Source: Cucumis sativus (lineage: Eukaryota > Streptophyta > Magnoliopsida > Cucurbitales > Cucurbitaceae). Taken from it: 64,000 nt of DNA. Location: contig NC_026661.2 in assembly GCF_000004075.3 (NCBI RefSeq), forward strand, positions 15,466,307-15,530,306, given 5' to 3'. Of the stretch, positions 37,014 to 47,734 are shown piece after piece. The first letter of the stretch is position 1; each line of letters begins with the position of its first letter. The translations under genes and the position numbers were made by a program. The notes beneath the pieces were generated by a model, which worked only from the letters and a program-made list of their open reading frames with translations, searched no databases and had not been told where the DNA came from.

Positions 37014-39191
37014 ATCATGAAAAGTGGCTAGAGCAACTCCCTCTCTCGGATGTTTGATTTTATACCCAGCTGTGAGACTGCCATGAACAAGTAGGGCTGT
37101 CTTTCTTTCACAAACCATTGTAACTCTTGCCCCTTTTATCCATTCTTTTTTTTTTCCTTTGCGTTCTTCTATTTCATTACTCATGTTAATGTAACCTGTT
37201 AAGGACCTCAAAACGTTTAGCTATGGATGGAAATATGGGATTTAGTAGTTGTAATGGGTATGTCTTAGCTGAGGTCTATGTAACTCTTTTAACACTTCCA
37301 GGCCTCCAGCTTTTGTGGTGGTGCCTTTCAGTTCTCAAATATGCTGGACTTATTCAAAAGTTTCAACTTCCATAAATGTTAAGTGTTAACCACCGCTGCT
37401 GTTAGGATATTTTCTATTGTTTATTATTATTATTCTTTGGAATTCTGAGGAGTGGCAATTTCTTTTCCTGTTAGGTTCCCCATAAGATCGAAAGTTAGAT
37501 CCATAATTGTAATTTTGTTGAACTTGAACCTTGGAAGAACAAAGCAGCAACCATTTCTTTTCCCTGATATATTAAAAATTATTGACGATATGTGTGTGTG
37601 TGTGTGTGTTTCTGCCGTATAGTGATTACATGAAAACAGATAAAGAAGTTGTAGAATAAAAAAAAACACATTTATAAATTGATTATTAATGGTTTATATT
37701 CAATCTAATATTTAATTGATAAGTACAATTAATTTTATCGTTTACAATTAGGTTATCAAACACATAATTTTGAACCTTTGTTTAAATTGAAATCTGATTT
37801 TGAATGTTCTTCCAACACATTCGAAAAATGTAAAATATAACTTCATGTTCTTCATTTTAGATTGCCTGCCGAAAGACTCATCCTAAATCTCTTAGATGAC
37901 TACTTTTGGGTTGAATCACTTTTGAGGCATGACTTGTCTCATAACTAATATTGTACGTGTAGCTTTAGGTCCATTTGGATTTATTAGAGCAAATTGTGAA
38001 TTTTTAATCACTTTTCAATATTTAAGTTAGTTTCGTGGTTAATCAATTTTTTATTTATTCATTTATGAAGTTGAAGAATTAAAAGGTTTTGATATCACAC
38101 TATTGACTTTTAAGATAGTAGCAAGTGTCATATTGAGGTAGATTTGGATTAATATTATATTTTTCAAATTATATTATAACAAAAACGTCTTTAAACTTTT
38201 TATTTGTTTTAAAATATTTTTATATTGTTAAAGTTACCTTATTACATCTCAAATTTCAAAAAAAGAATACCTTTATGAATATAATTCCTTTGGAATTTCA
38301 AATTAAAAATCAGAATTTTGAAAATGACCAAAACTTTTGCTACAAGTCATTGCTGCTTCATTTCATGTTTTCAAAATCAGTTCAAAGTATTTTTTTAAAG
38401 GTAGTATTACAAAGTTGAGATTTTCTTCTTTTTTTGAACAAATGATAAAGGATTTTTTAATATATATATATAATTCAGCAAATTGTAAAACTATAGTTTT
38501 GCAGAAATGGAATATTCGATAAAATGTTCAGCTAGTGACTATTGAACTATATGCATCACATCAAAATTCAAAGCCTAGAATTTGTTTTTTTTTTTTTTTC
38601 ATTTTGCAAAAGCACGATCAGTGAATCACTGATAGTGCTTTTGATATAGTCATCAAATTCAGGAGAATTTAGAACAAATCTTACTCGATCGAGAAGATTT
38701 TACCAACATTGTTTCTTTTCACAATGTATGCACAAAATAAAATTTCAATTGTTTTTGTATATGCAACTAAATTTTTAGTAAAAAAAACAAAAGTTTGACT
38801 GGTTTTCTCGAGCAATTATCTCAAAATCTATTTATGAACATCCCAAGTTCAACAACAAACTTCTAACTATGCGATAAGCTCCAAATCCAAATAAATTTTT
38901 TCGGTTAGTCAGCAATAATACTCATGACATTAGAAATTTCTTTATCCACTCATATTTCGAAGTGACAATACGAACCATGGCATTATTTTCCCATGTATTG
39001 TTTTTTAATCTTTAATGGAAGGAGGCCAACGCTCCATGATACAAATCCATCAATAAAAGTCAAAAGAAAGATTTCTAGTTGATTGCATTTTTATTTTTCC
39101 TTCTTTCCTTTCTGGGTGAGGGGCCAAGAAACATTAATAGATTACATATACAGAGCTCAAAGTATTTAGATAATAATCTGTAGTTGATATA
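37014..39191. other. Intergenic region between the convergent SAM and ACD11 genes
   Basis: The first ~350 bases are the likely 3' UTR of the SAM gene. A (TG)n microsatellite lies at about 37590-37609. A strong hairpin lies at 38607-38643. Otherwise AT-rich with no coding signal. Confidence 0.6.
38607..38643. repeat. Near-perfect hairpin
   Basis: CAAAAGCACGATCAGTGA is followed almost at once by TCACTGATAGTGCTTTTG. The arms pair over about 18 bp with a mismatch near the middle and almost no loop. It may be a MITE relic. Confidence 0.8.
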
Positions 39192-42100
39192 TTACCAATC
39201 TATGCCCAAATCTCTGGAGAAGAAGAGCTTTTCAACATACTGAATCACAGGAGCAGAAGCAGCCACATAATCTTGCATCAGGATTCTGGCTGAGGCTTCA
39301 TCTTCTTTGAGCTTGCTTAGTAATTGTCCCTTTGTAGGAAGAGCATACATCCCTGCCCCAACAGCTTTTCTGATAGCCCACCCATGGTGAGGAGCAAATA
39401 CCTGTGCATATGCTTTTGAAGCTGGATCTCTCAAGGAATTGCCTCTGCCATTATCAGGAACTATTGTTCAACATTTTTGCAACCAAATTACATCAGAGGA
39501 TGATTTCTTTTTTCTTTTATTCGTAAAAGAACCATTTCATTCGTAAATGAAACAAGGAGAAAACCCCAAACATGTGATTGATTAAAACAAAAGGCTCCAA
39601 TTGGAGTTTTAAAAGGATATACTATAATTAATAAAAGGGTGCAAAAAGCAGTCAAAAGAGGAAAACGTCTCGGAAAAGAGGCCATTGCATTCCCCAAACA
39701 AGTCCAAAAAAATCATAAAAATGGTAGATGTCGAAATTTTGAGTTGTAATCACTAATCATGTTTCTATAGGATATGATTGTGAAGGATGAAACCATCATG
39801 AGTTGGCCTAGTGGAAGATGGAGAAGATGACCTTGATTTTTCTCTCTTGGAAGAAAATAACAAACTATCTATGAGAAACAAAAATGAAAGAATACATGGA
39901 CATACAAAAAACTAAGCCCACAAAAAAAGGGACTCCATTTACAAGAAAAGACTCCAACTATCACACATTGATTACAAAGTCTTTAAAATCAAAGTCCAAA
40001 TGAAAACATGAAAACGAACAAGGGACCAAAGCTCCCTGGATCCCTTTCCACTCTCCTAAACACCCTATTGTTCCGCTCACCCCACAAATCAATAAAACCA
40101 TACACACACCACAACAAGCCAACGAAACTAGCCTTCTTCCCAAAAAGCAGATTGAGGAGGAAATCTTTCATCATAGCACTGACATCTCTATGATGAATAC
40201 TCATCATATACTAAACGTTTGGAAAAAAGAATCCCAGACACCACTCACGAAGACACAACGCCAAAGAATATGGTCTAGGTCTTCTTCTTCCTTTTAACAA
40301 AGAATATAACAAAAAGTCCAATAAGCAATGGCAACTCCCTAACAAGCTTGTCAAATGTGTTACCACAACCGTGAAGAACCTGCCAAGTAAAGAATGAACC
40401 TTTCTAAGGACCTTAATCCTCCAAAGCACCAAAATGATCGACTCACTTGAGGGAATCAAATAATGAAAGAAAGATGATGGAACTCGATTTCCAACATAGA
40501 TTCAATGAAACAATTCATTTTTATTTCCAATAATGAAATGGAATTACGATAGAAAGGAATAATCGAATTGATAGAAGTATCAATTCGAGAAATACAGAAA
40601 ACCCTTTACTTATTCTGTTATCTTCTCTCTCAAAGATGAAACAGAATTTCTACTTAAAACTTCAACTAACTTTCCCTCTTTTTTTATTCTTCTATAACCC
40701 ACTTCCCTCACCGTGGTCCCTCCTTTACACGTACTACTCCCCTCTTCCCTTTTCTACTTGTAGAACTATCGATGGTTTAATATTACATTCCCTTTCCAAA
40801 TCCACCTTGTCCTCAAGGTGAAAATCAGGAAATGACTGCGGGAAATCATCATAAATCTCCCAAGTCGCTTCACGTCTTGGTAATCCTTTCAAGCTTATCA
40901 AAACTTCCCATGCTCCTGCATCATTTTTCTTATAGCCAAATATTTCCTCTGGCACTGCTTTCCATTCATGATTTTCAGACATATATGGTACTATTTCCTG
41001 CACATCAGTGTGATATCATGGAATTAATCCATTTATAAATGTTTCTTCCAGAACTCTATTAGGTAAGTCCATAATGGTGCCACTAATTTGTCAAAGAGAT
41101 TCTGATATTCTTCTACCGTTGAATTTTGCTTAATTGCAAAAAATCTGCGGTAAATTGAGCCTTCTCGGATTGATCGGAAATGTTCCAATAGGTCGCCTTC
41201 TTATTCTGTCCCAAACTGTCTTAGAAACATCATCGGAGTCACTAGAATCACTAGAATCAAATTTCCAGTTTGGATAATGATGGGTTCTTTGAGAAAATTG
41301 AGCATGACCAAAATTTGAAGGTTGAAATTCTTCTAAATTACTTGAATTAGAACTCTAGCATTATTGATGGAAGTAAAATTCATTTTCTTGTCTATACTAA
41401 CAGGTGGTTCTTGCAAAATTTTGAAAGCAATTGAAATCTTGGGGAAACTTCTTGATACTTTTGATTAGGTCTCCTACATTCTTGAGCTTCAAACCTCTTT
41501 TCTTGATGAATTTGGTAGTATTCTTGAATTCTTGGATGGGGTTATTGGTAATCTTGGACTAGTTTCCTCCTTTATTGCACTTCAAACCTTCTTTCTTGAT
41601 GATTTCGCCTAACTCTATGTATTCCAGCCCCTCAGATGCCCCGTTGCCACCAATCTCGATCTCTGAGTTTGGGAATGTGAGGAAATTTGGCTCCAGAAAG
41701 TCCTATCTAATCTTCATCAAGAATGTGAGACACCATTGAAGCTTTTATATGATAATAAAGCCACTATTAGTATCGCTAACAACTGAGTTCAACATGATAG
41801 AACTAAACATGTTGAGATTGATCAACATTTCATCGAAGAAAGACTTGATAGTGGGAGCATATGCATTCTATACATACCTTCGAGCCAATAGGTTGTTGTT
41901 GATGTTCTCACCAAGAGGCTTCTCAAACCAAACTTCGACTTTTGTGTTAGTAAGTTAGACCTCATTGATATTTACGTCCCAACTTGAGGGGGAGTGTTAA
42001 TATTAGTGGGCTTGGTCCTTAGAGTATTTTTTTAAAAGAATATGGAAATTTTTTCCTATTTTCTAAATCTTTTCCTTTTTTACTCCTTATTGTATTCTAT

Positions 42101-44899
42101 CTATTCTCCCTCTTTGTACCTATTATATTCATTCATTAGGAAAATAATAAAACTAAAAACATGGAAGTTCTTCTGTCGGTTCTTAGGTTTTCACGTAAGC
42201 CTTGGTTTCATGTTTATTACTTTCAATATGGTATCAAAGCCCATTAAACCCAAACAGGTATGCGGTCCAAGATAGGTGAACCCAAGGAGACATCATCTTG
42301 AGGGGGCATGTTGAAGATGCTAACAGTCCCACATTGAAAAATCCAAAGAGACTCACACTCAATATAAGATAGATGGGCTACTCCTCTCATGGTCAATTGG
42401 TTTTGAGATGGAAACCCATACTATCAAACAATTTATATTCCTTCCACCGAAGCCTCCAAGGACAACAAGCGTCTCGATGTGGTTCTTGGAGAGAGGACGG
42501 GGATTTCTTCCGCCTCTTGGTTTTGAGTAGATCGTTGTGCCGTCGCCGGTTGGTTTCGCTGGAGAGCCATAGGTCGGAGAGCTTATGGTGCTCTGATACC
42601 AATTGTTGTCATACCAAACACTATTTTTTGAATGAATGAATATCTTCTCCCTCAATATGAGAGTAGGAGGTGTTTATTTATAGGTGAAAATGTGTACAAG
42701 CAGTTTTAAACTAAATAGCTAAGTAGTCACCCGGGAGTGTCTAGAGTTTGTATTACAACTTCCATCCCAGGAATGTCTCGAGGAATGCCCTTATTACATC
42801 GTTCATTGATATCCAAATGTTGTAAGGTTAAGCAAGTAGTCCCGTGAGATTAGTTGAGGTGCACAACATAAGTTGACTCAAACATTCATAGATAGTAAAA
42901 AAGACAAAAAAGGAAGATTATGAATGATAGCTTTACTATAGCTTCAAATGGGAAACAAATTATATTGATTCAAGCTATATTTCTTTGAGACCAATCTAGA
43001 GCAAGAAAGATTTAATAGTTGTTGCTAGAGCGTAGAGGAAGACACAGAAACAAAGAGTTCGTCCAATTAGACTAACTACAATATAATGAAAAAGGCAATC
43101 CAAAAACTAGTGGATGATTCCCTTGTAACAATGTGAAAGAAATTGATCAACGTGCCTTCCCTTGCTTACTTCAAGCTAAAATTCACCTAAAACATGTGTT
43201 CATTATGATATTGAAAATGTTTGATATACATACTCTGTAAGTAGAATTTGCTCGAAGAGTACTCTGACCATGTCAAGCCCACGTTTCACTCTCAAGAGAT
43301 TTCTCGAGTGGCTACCAGCTTTCCTCACACAGTCAGATTCAATATCTTTGTCCAGCAACGCTTGTAGAGATACAATTGACTTGGATGATTCTACGAGATC
43401 ATTAACCTATTGATAGTTTAGTCCATAAGCAATCAAACCTCAAACATGACACAACAAAATGGTAAACAACATGCAAATTTTTTCTTCTTTTACTTTTCCC
43501 TTCTATTTTATGAGAAGAGTAAATTGCATGAGATATTTAAACAACCGGAATAATGTGATGTGCATACCAACCTTATGTGTTCCAAGCTACTTACACTAAA
43601 AGAATAAAAGTAGAATTCAAGAGTGAAATGTCTTTTTTTCTAAGAAAATGCGTTCAATCACGCTTCAATATGCTAGTAAAACACAAAATTTTGTAGATTT
43701 CATAGAAAGACTTCAAATTTCCAGGTACCCGGCAGAATTAAAAAACATATTGTATTGAACAAAGAAAAAACATATGCTAGGCCAATACATTTGAAATTTG
43801 TAGATTTCACAGAAAGTTTCCAAATTTCCATGCATTCTTCTATATTATGCAATCAAAATGACAATTGAATTTGTTAATCATTTGTAGGTGCAAAACCACA
43901 GAGATAAGAGAGTAAAAGAAAAAAGGAATAAGAAGATGAACATTTCGTAGCATTAGCCGTGACATAACTGATACACGTCAGATTCTACCAACATGACTCA
44001 TAAAGATTCAAACAAGATCTTTGTACATGTATAAGTTAACTTGTAAGGGTCTATTTATCAGGCATAACATTGCGACTATAAACAAATGTTCACTATCTAA
44101 GTATCTGACACAATGTAAATCTCATTATTTCAAAGCCACTTCATTGTTTAAAATATTGAAAAAGAATGCAGAAAGAAGAACCAATCTTAATTAATAACAT
44201 ACAAGCCCTTTGTAAATAAATTTGATTCATCAAGTGTTACTTGGGTATGTAAAGCAGAAGATTCCAATGTTGCAACTTTTAATGAATTTTTGTGAACTGA
44301 CGAGCAGAAGATTCCAATTCATCAGCAATTGCCTCAACAAACACAAATTCAAGCTTAAGAAATTGTGTACATTCATTAGTCCATTATCACATAGCTTAGT
44401 GTCAAGTAATCTTCTTTGCATGTAGTATATAATTTGAAACATAAAACTAGGCCTCCACTTCATTATCCTGTTTATAGGTTTCACCAAACAACGTAAGAAT
44501 GGAAAAGTTCCTCAAAACAATATCCAACAATAGCAAAACAGATATTTTGTTGCCACAACCTAAACATTTTGGCCAGTTCCAAATGTCACTCGATCTCCAA
44601 CAGACCTAAAAATTCTAGAACCAATTTTACACCAATTCATCTCCCATAGTTCCTAAAGACCAAACAGCAGCTACAACATCGATAATTAAGATAGAAACTG
44701 ATAAAAATACCTTAGCAACATAGTCCATTTCTGCAAACTTGAATGCTATGCCCAAGCAACCAAAAAGAGGTGAAATGAAGGAGCAGGCTCGAGAAAACGG
44801 TGCAACCTCGACCGTGGTGTTTCCAGAATTTATATTGGCTGCAAGGGCTTTGAACGACTCCGATATATTCTGCAGCGGCTTTTCACCAAGGTCCCCCAT
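39192..44899 (-). CDS. ACD11: ACD11 ceramide-1-phosphate transfer protein (GLTP fold)
   Basis: Three exons, 44899-44711, 43406-43234 and 39444-39192, join in phase (0 and 2) to 204 residues, almost the length of Arabidopsis ACD11. ACD11 is a cytosolic glycolipid-transfer-fold protein that moves ceramide-1-phosphate between membranes; its loss triggers accelerated cell death. Conserved stretches: FISPLFGCLGIAFKFAEMDY, DCVRKAGSHSRNLLRVKRGL, AYAQVFAPHHGWAIRKAV and the end LGIDW. By remembered alignment, the headgroup-binding residues correspond to D59, K63, R98, R102 and H141, all present. A 5' UTR intron is likely: donor near 45186 (CAGAG then GTAAGG), acceptor near 44943. Intron 2 is 3.8 kb and filled with retrotransposon pieces. 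Nothing in the coding part looks damaged. Confidence 0.96.
39490..40470 (-). mobile_element. L1-type LINE 3' fragment in ACD11 intron 2
   Basis: Minus-strand translation at 40459-40211 gives the zinc-knuckle region (LLGRFFTVVVTHLTSLLG, CLREWCLGFFF). At 40207-39961 it gives FLLNLLFGKKASFVGLLWC and DLWGERNNRVFRRVERDP, a characteristic LINE C-terminal motif. The frames shift and stop. It is on the same strand as ACD11. Confidence 0.75.
40480..41660 (-). mobile_element. Internally deleted Ty3/gypsy element
   Basis: From 41400 leftward the minus strand reads gag-like sequence with HHYPNWKFDSSDSS, ISGTIMDLPNRVLEETFING and a decayed tail. It runs almost directly into the C-terminal chromodomain-like end of pol at 41003-40734, with AWEVLISLKGLPRREATWE and FPDFHLEDKVDLE. 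Protease, reverse transcriptase and integrase are missing between them. The 40480-40730 stretch is probably its downstream non-coding end. Confidence 0.7.
41740..42240 (+). mobile_element. Copia 3' end: RNase H tail, PPT, LTR and a following PBS
   Basis: At 41740-41985 the plus strand encodes the copia RNase H tail (LYDNKATISIANN, TKHVEIDQHFI, VVVDVLTKRLLKPNFD) with stops. Next come a polypurine tract (GAGGGGGAG, ending 41994) and an LTR of about 231 bp from TGTTAATATTAG at 41995 to CA at 42225. Three bases further is TGGTATCAAAGCC at 42229, which looks like an initiator-Met primer binding site. A PBS after a 3' LTR is not the normal order. Confidence 0.65.
42241..42603. mobile_element. Further LTR-type fragment and primer binding site
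   Basis: Begins after GAGGGGGCA with TGTTGAAGATGCTAACAGTC and contains TTGGTTTTGAGATGGAAACCC, words I associate with plant TRIM or copia LTRs. On the minus strand TGGTATCAGAGCACC near 42602 is a primer binding site for the LTR to its right. Boundaries between pieces are unclear. Confidence 0.45.
42604..42868 (-). mobile_element. 265 bp copia-type LTR with adjacent primer binding site
   Basis: The ends are perfect: TGTTGT at 42604 and ACAACA at 42868. On the minus strand it has a TATA-like CTATAAATAAAC near 42680 and is followed two bases on by TGGTATCAGAGC, so it is a 5' LTR in minus orientation. The part at about 42810-42863 matches the 3' region of the SINE at 14 kb. Confidence 0.75.
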
Positions 44900-45309
44900 C
44901 AGAAAGACCTAGGTGCCCGTCCCTCACTCCGAGCAGTTTGCCTGTATCATCTTCCAAAGTTAAAAGCCATATTTTCATTTCCAAAGCCACAGCTTTTTTA
45001 ACCATGAGACTAAAGCAATCTGAGAATCGAAACCAACAAACATTTACAAATCAAATTTAAATAACCAGTAACCACACTAAAACCCCATGAAAAGTTTCTC
45101 GATCAGAAAGAAATTTGCCCTAGAAAAATCTCATTCTGATCATCAAAGCCAAAAACCTTTTGGGAATCTAAAATTATACCCTTACCTCTGAAAATCGTAA
45201 CCAACGCCTAGTCGTCCTTTGAAAATTGAAACCGAAGCCGCAGCCCTCCTCCTCTGAAACCTACGACCCACAACGCCGCAAATATAACTAATGCTGAGAG
45301 TTGTGAAGA

Positions 45310-45845
45310 AGTACGTAATTAGGAGAAAATTGATTTTTTAACCGTTTTTTCCCCTTTGTTCCTTTGCAGCGTGGGTCTCTAGTGGCTGGTTGCGCCAATG
45401 AAATATAGTGAAGATGAAGCAGCCAAAGGGTCTTTTGTGAAGAAAAAGAAGAAGAAAAATGTTGGGATTTAAGCTGTTATTTTAAGATTCGTGAGCATTT
45501 TCCTTTAGATAAAAAGTGAGAAGAAAAACTATTCTTCAGCCTTCTTCTATTTTTATTGGAACCTCTCTGTAGAGAGCTGGACATACGCATATTCGGTGAA
45601 GCAATATAAACTCTCATACATTTCCAGTAGTCTATTCTTTTAAACAACCTCCATTGGTTTGGTTTGGACCGCTAGAGTATTGATTCCTACTAGTCTCTTA
45701 TTTCTCAAAAGTCAAACAAATTTCAAAAGCTATGTAATATTATTATACAACAAGGAGAAAGCTCACACACAAGGAAAGGAAATAAAGAACCAAAAGAAAG
45801 AACAACAACAAAAACAACCCCCTCCCCCCAACAAAGAATGCAAGA
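45310..45845. other. Spacer upstream of ACD11
   Basis: ACD11 promoter region followed by AT-rich sequence. No gene supported. Confidence 0.45.
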
Positions 45846-45849
45846 CAAA

Positions 45850-47730
45850 GGAACCGACCTGCCTCATTGACGTAACCTATCTCTAGTACCCAATCTGTCT
45901 CGATGGCGAACCAAGCGCAAAAGGAATGCTTGGGAACATTCCCCCACCCCACAGTAAACCCGACCAACGAATACTAACACTACGAGGATGAATAGTATCC
46001 CACGCATTAGCGATCGAAAAACCACCATGGCAACCAGGAACCCAAACCCATCTATCCTCAACACTACAACATGGACTAACACCCTGAACCCTATCTCATA
46101 GATCAATCAACTCCATAGAAACTTGCGGCCACCTCTATTCCCCTTTCAGACCAATGAACTCAGCAAGCCTAGCCTCCTGCCGACTTGTCGCATCAATAAT
46201 CAGCCTCTCACCAACCTGTTGAAGGATACGACCACCCTACAACCACGAATCCAGCCACACACTACAACGCCTACCATCCCCCACCTCCATCCTAACATGC
46301 TCTTTCAGATTATCTCGCTTATGCAAGATAGTCCGAAGACACCAAGACCGACCAACCCCAGAATCAACCACTCACAATGACCTCCCTTTGAATCCAGCCA
46401 CACACTACAACGCCTACCATCCCCCACCTCCATCCTAACATGCTATTTCAGATTATCTCGCTTATGCAAGATAGTCCGAAGACACCAAGACCGACCAACC
46501 CCAGAATCAACCACTCACAATGACCTCCCTTTAAGAATATAAGCCTCCACCCAAACAATCCACAAAGAAGCCGAATTCGCCAGCATCAACCAAAGAATCT
46601 TCATCGTACTTGAATATTCCAGAAGGCCCATCACGGATATCAAGCCCACCCTCCCTCAAGAGGAAGACACACCCCAACCCACGCCACCTTAGCAACTCCT
46701 CTACCTTCCTCCTTACCTCTCCAAAGATAAGACCTCGGGATTTTATCAACCTCGTAATGTACGCTTGCATGCAGCACAAACACACTAGTCTAGTAAACCT
46801 GAAGACTACGAAGCACAAAATGAACAAGCTGAAGTCTACTAGCAAACGATAATACTCTAGCAAACCAATAATGAGTTTGGCTAGTAATCTGTTGAATAAT
46901 AGGAGCACAATCAGTTGACTGTAACAACCCAGAAAGTAAAGGAAGCCCAAGATAACGAACAGGGAGATACCCAAGGACAAAACCCAAACTGGCAGCTAAA
47001 CGAGAAGCTTCCTCACTATTAACCCCCACAACAAAAATAGAACTTTTTCCAAGATTAGCAAATAGTCATGAGAGCTCACCAAACTTACGAAGAGTCTCAT
47101 TGATAAAATTTAGAGAGGACTCATCAGCTGCACAAAATATCATAAGATCATCTGCAAAGGTCAAATGAGTTAAACTAACATTCTCACAATGTTGGTGAAA
47201 CTGAAAACTCTAAGGAGGTCGATTCAACATACGAGAGAGAACCTCCATAATCATCACAAAAAGGAAAGGAGATAAAGGATCACCCTGCCACAAACCTTTC
47301 CTCACATGAAAAAAAATCCCTCTAAAGAGCCATTAATCAATAATGAAGAACATTGGAGAGGTAACACAAGCTCTAGGCCAACTCACAAACCTCAATGGGG
47401 AGACAATAGCCATCAACAAGTCGAAAAGAAAGTCTCAATTAACAGAATTATAAGTTTTTTGAAGATGAACTTTCATAGTACATCGAGGCTTACTTGAGTT
47501 AGTATGATAATCCCCAACCAACTCCTAACAAAGAAGAATATTATCAATAATACTCCTCCCAGGAATAAAGGCAGACTGCTTATCACTAACAAAAGAAGGA
47601 AGCCACACATGAAGCTTATCAACCAAAATCTTAGAAATATATTTGTAAATCACAATACAACAAGAAATAGGCATGAATTCTTCTATACATTAAGCCCCAC
47701 ATCGTTTCGGAATGCGAGTAATAACATTAG
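45850..47730 (-). mobile_element. L1-type LINE remnant, 5' truncated
   Basis: The minus strand reads, in reverse-transcriptase order, [39 protein letters not shown] and LTHLTFADDLMIFCAADES. These are followed by GFVLGYLPVRYLGLPLLSG and RVLSFASRLQLVHFVLRSLQ. QGDPLSP and FADD are intact, so this is the best-preserved LINE here, but stops and frameshifts remain. It contains a 143 bp tandem duplication in its 3' part. Confidence 0.85.
46247..46532. repeat. 143 bp direct tandem duplication inside the LINE
   Basis: The block from GAATCCAGCCACACACTAC to TGACCTCCCTTT occurs twice head to tail (46247-46389, 46390-46532). The only difference seen is CTCTTT against CTATTT. Near-identity marks a recent event, assembly collapse aside. 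Confidence 0.9.
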
Positions 47731-47734
47731 TATT

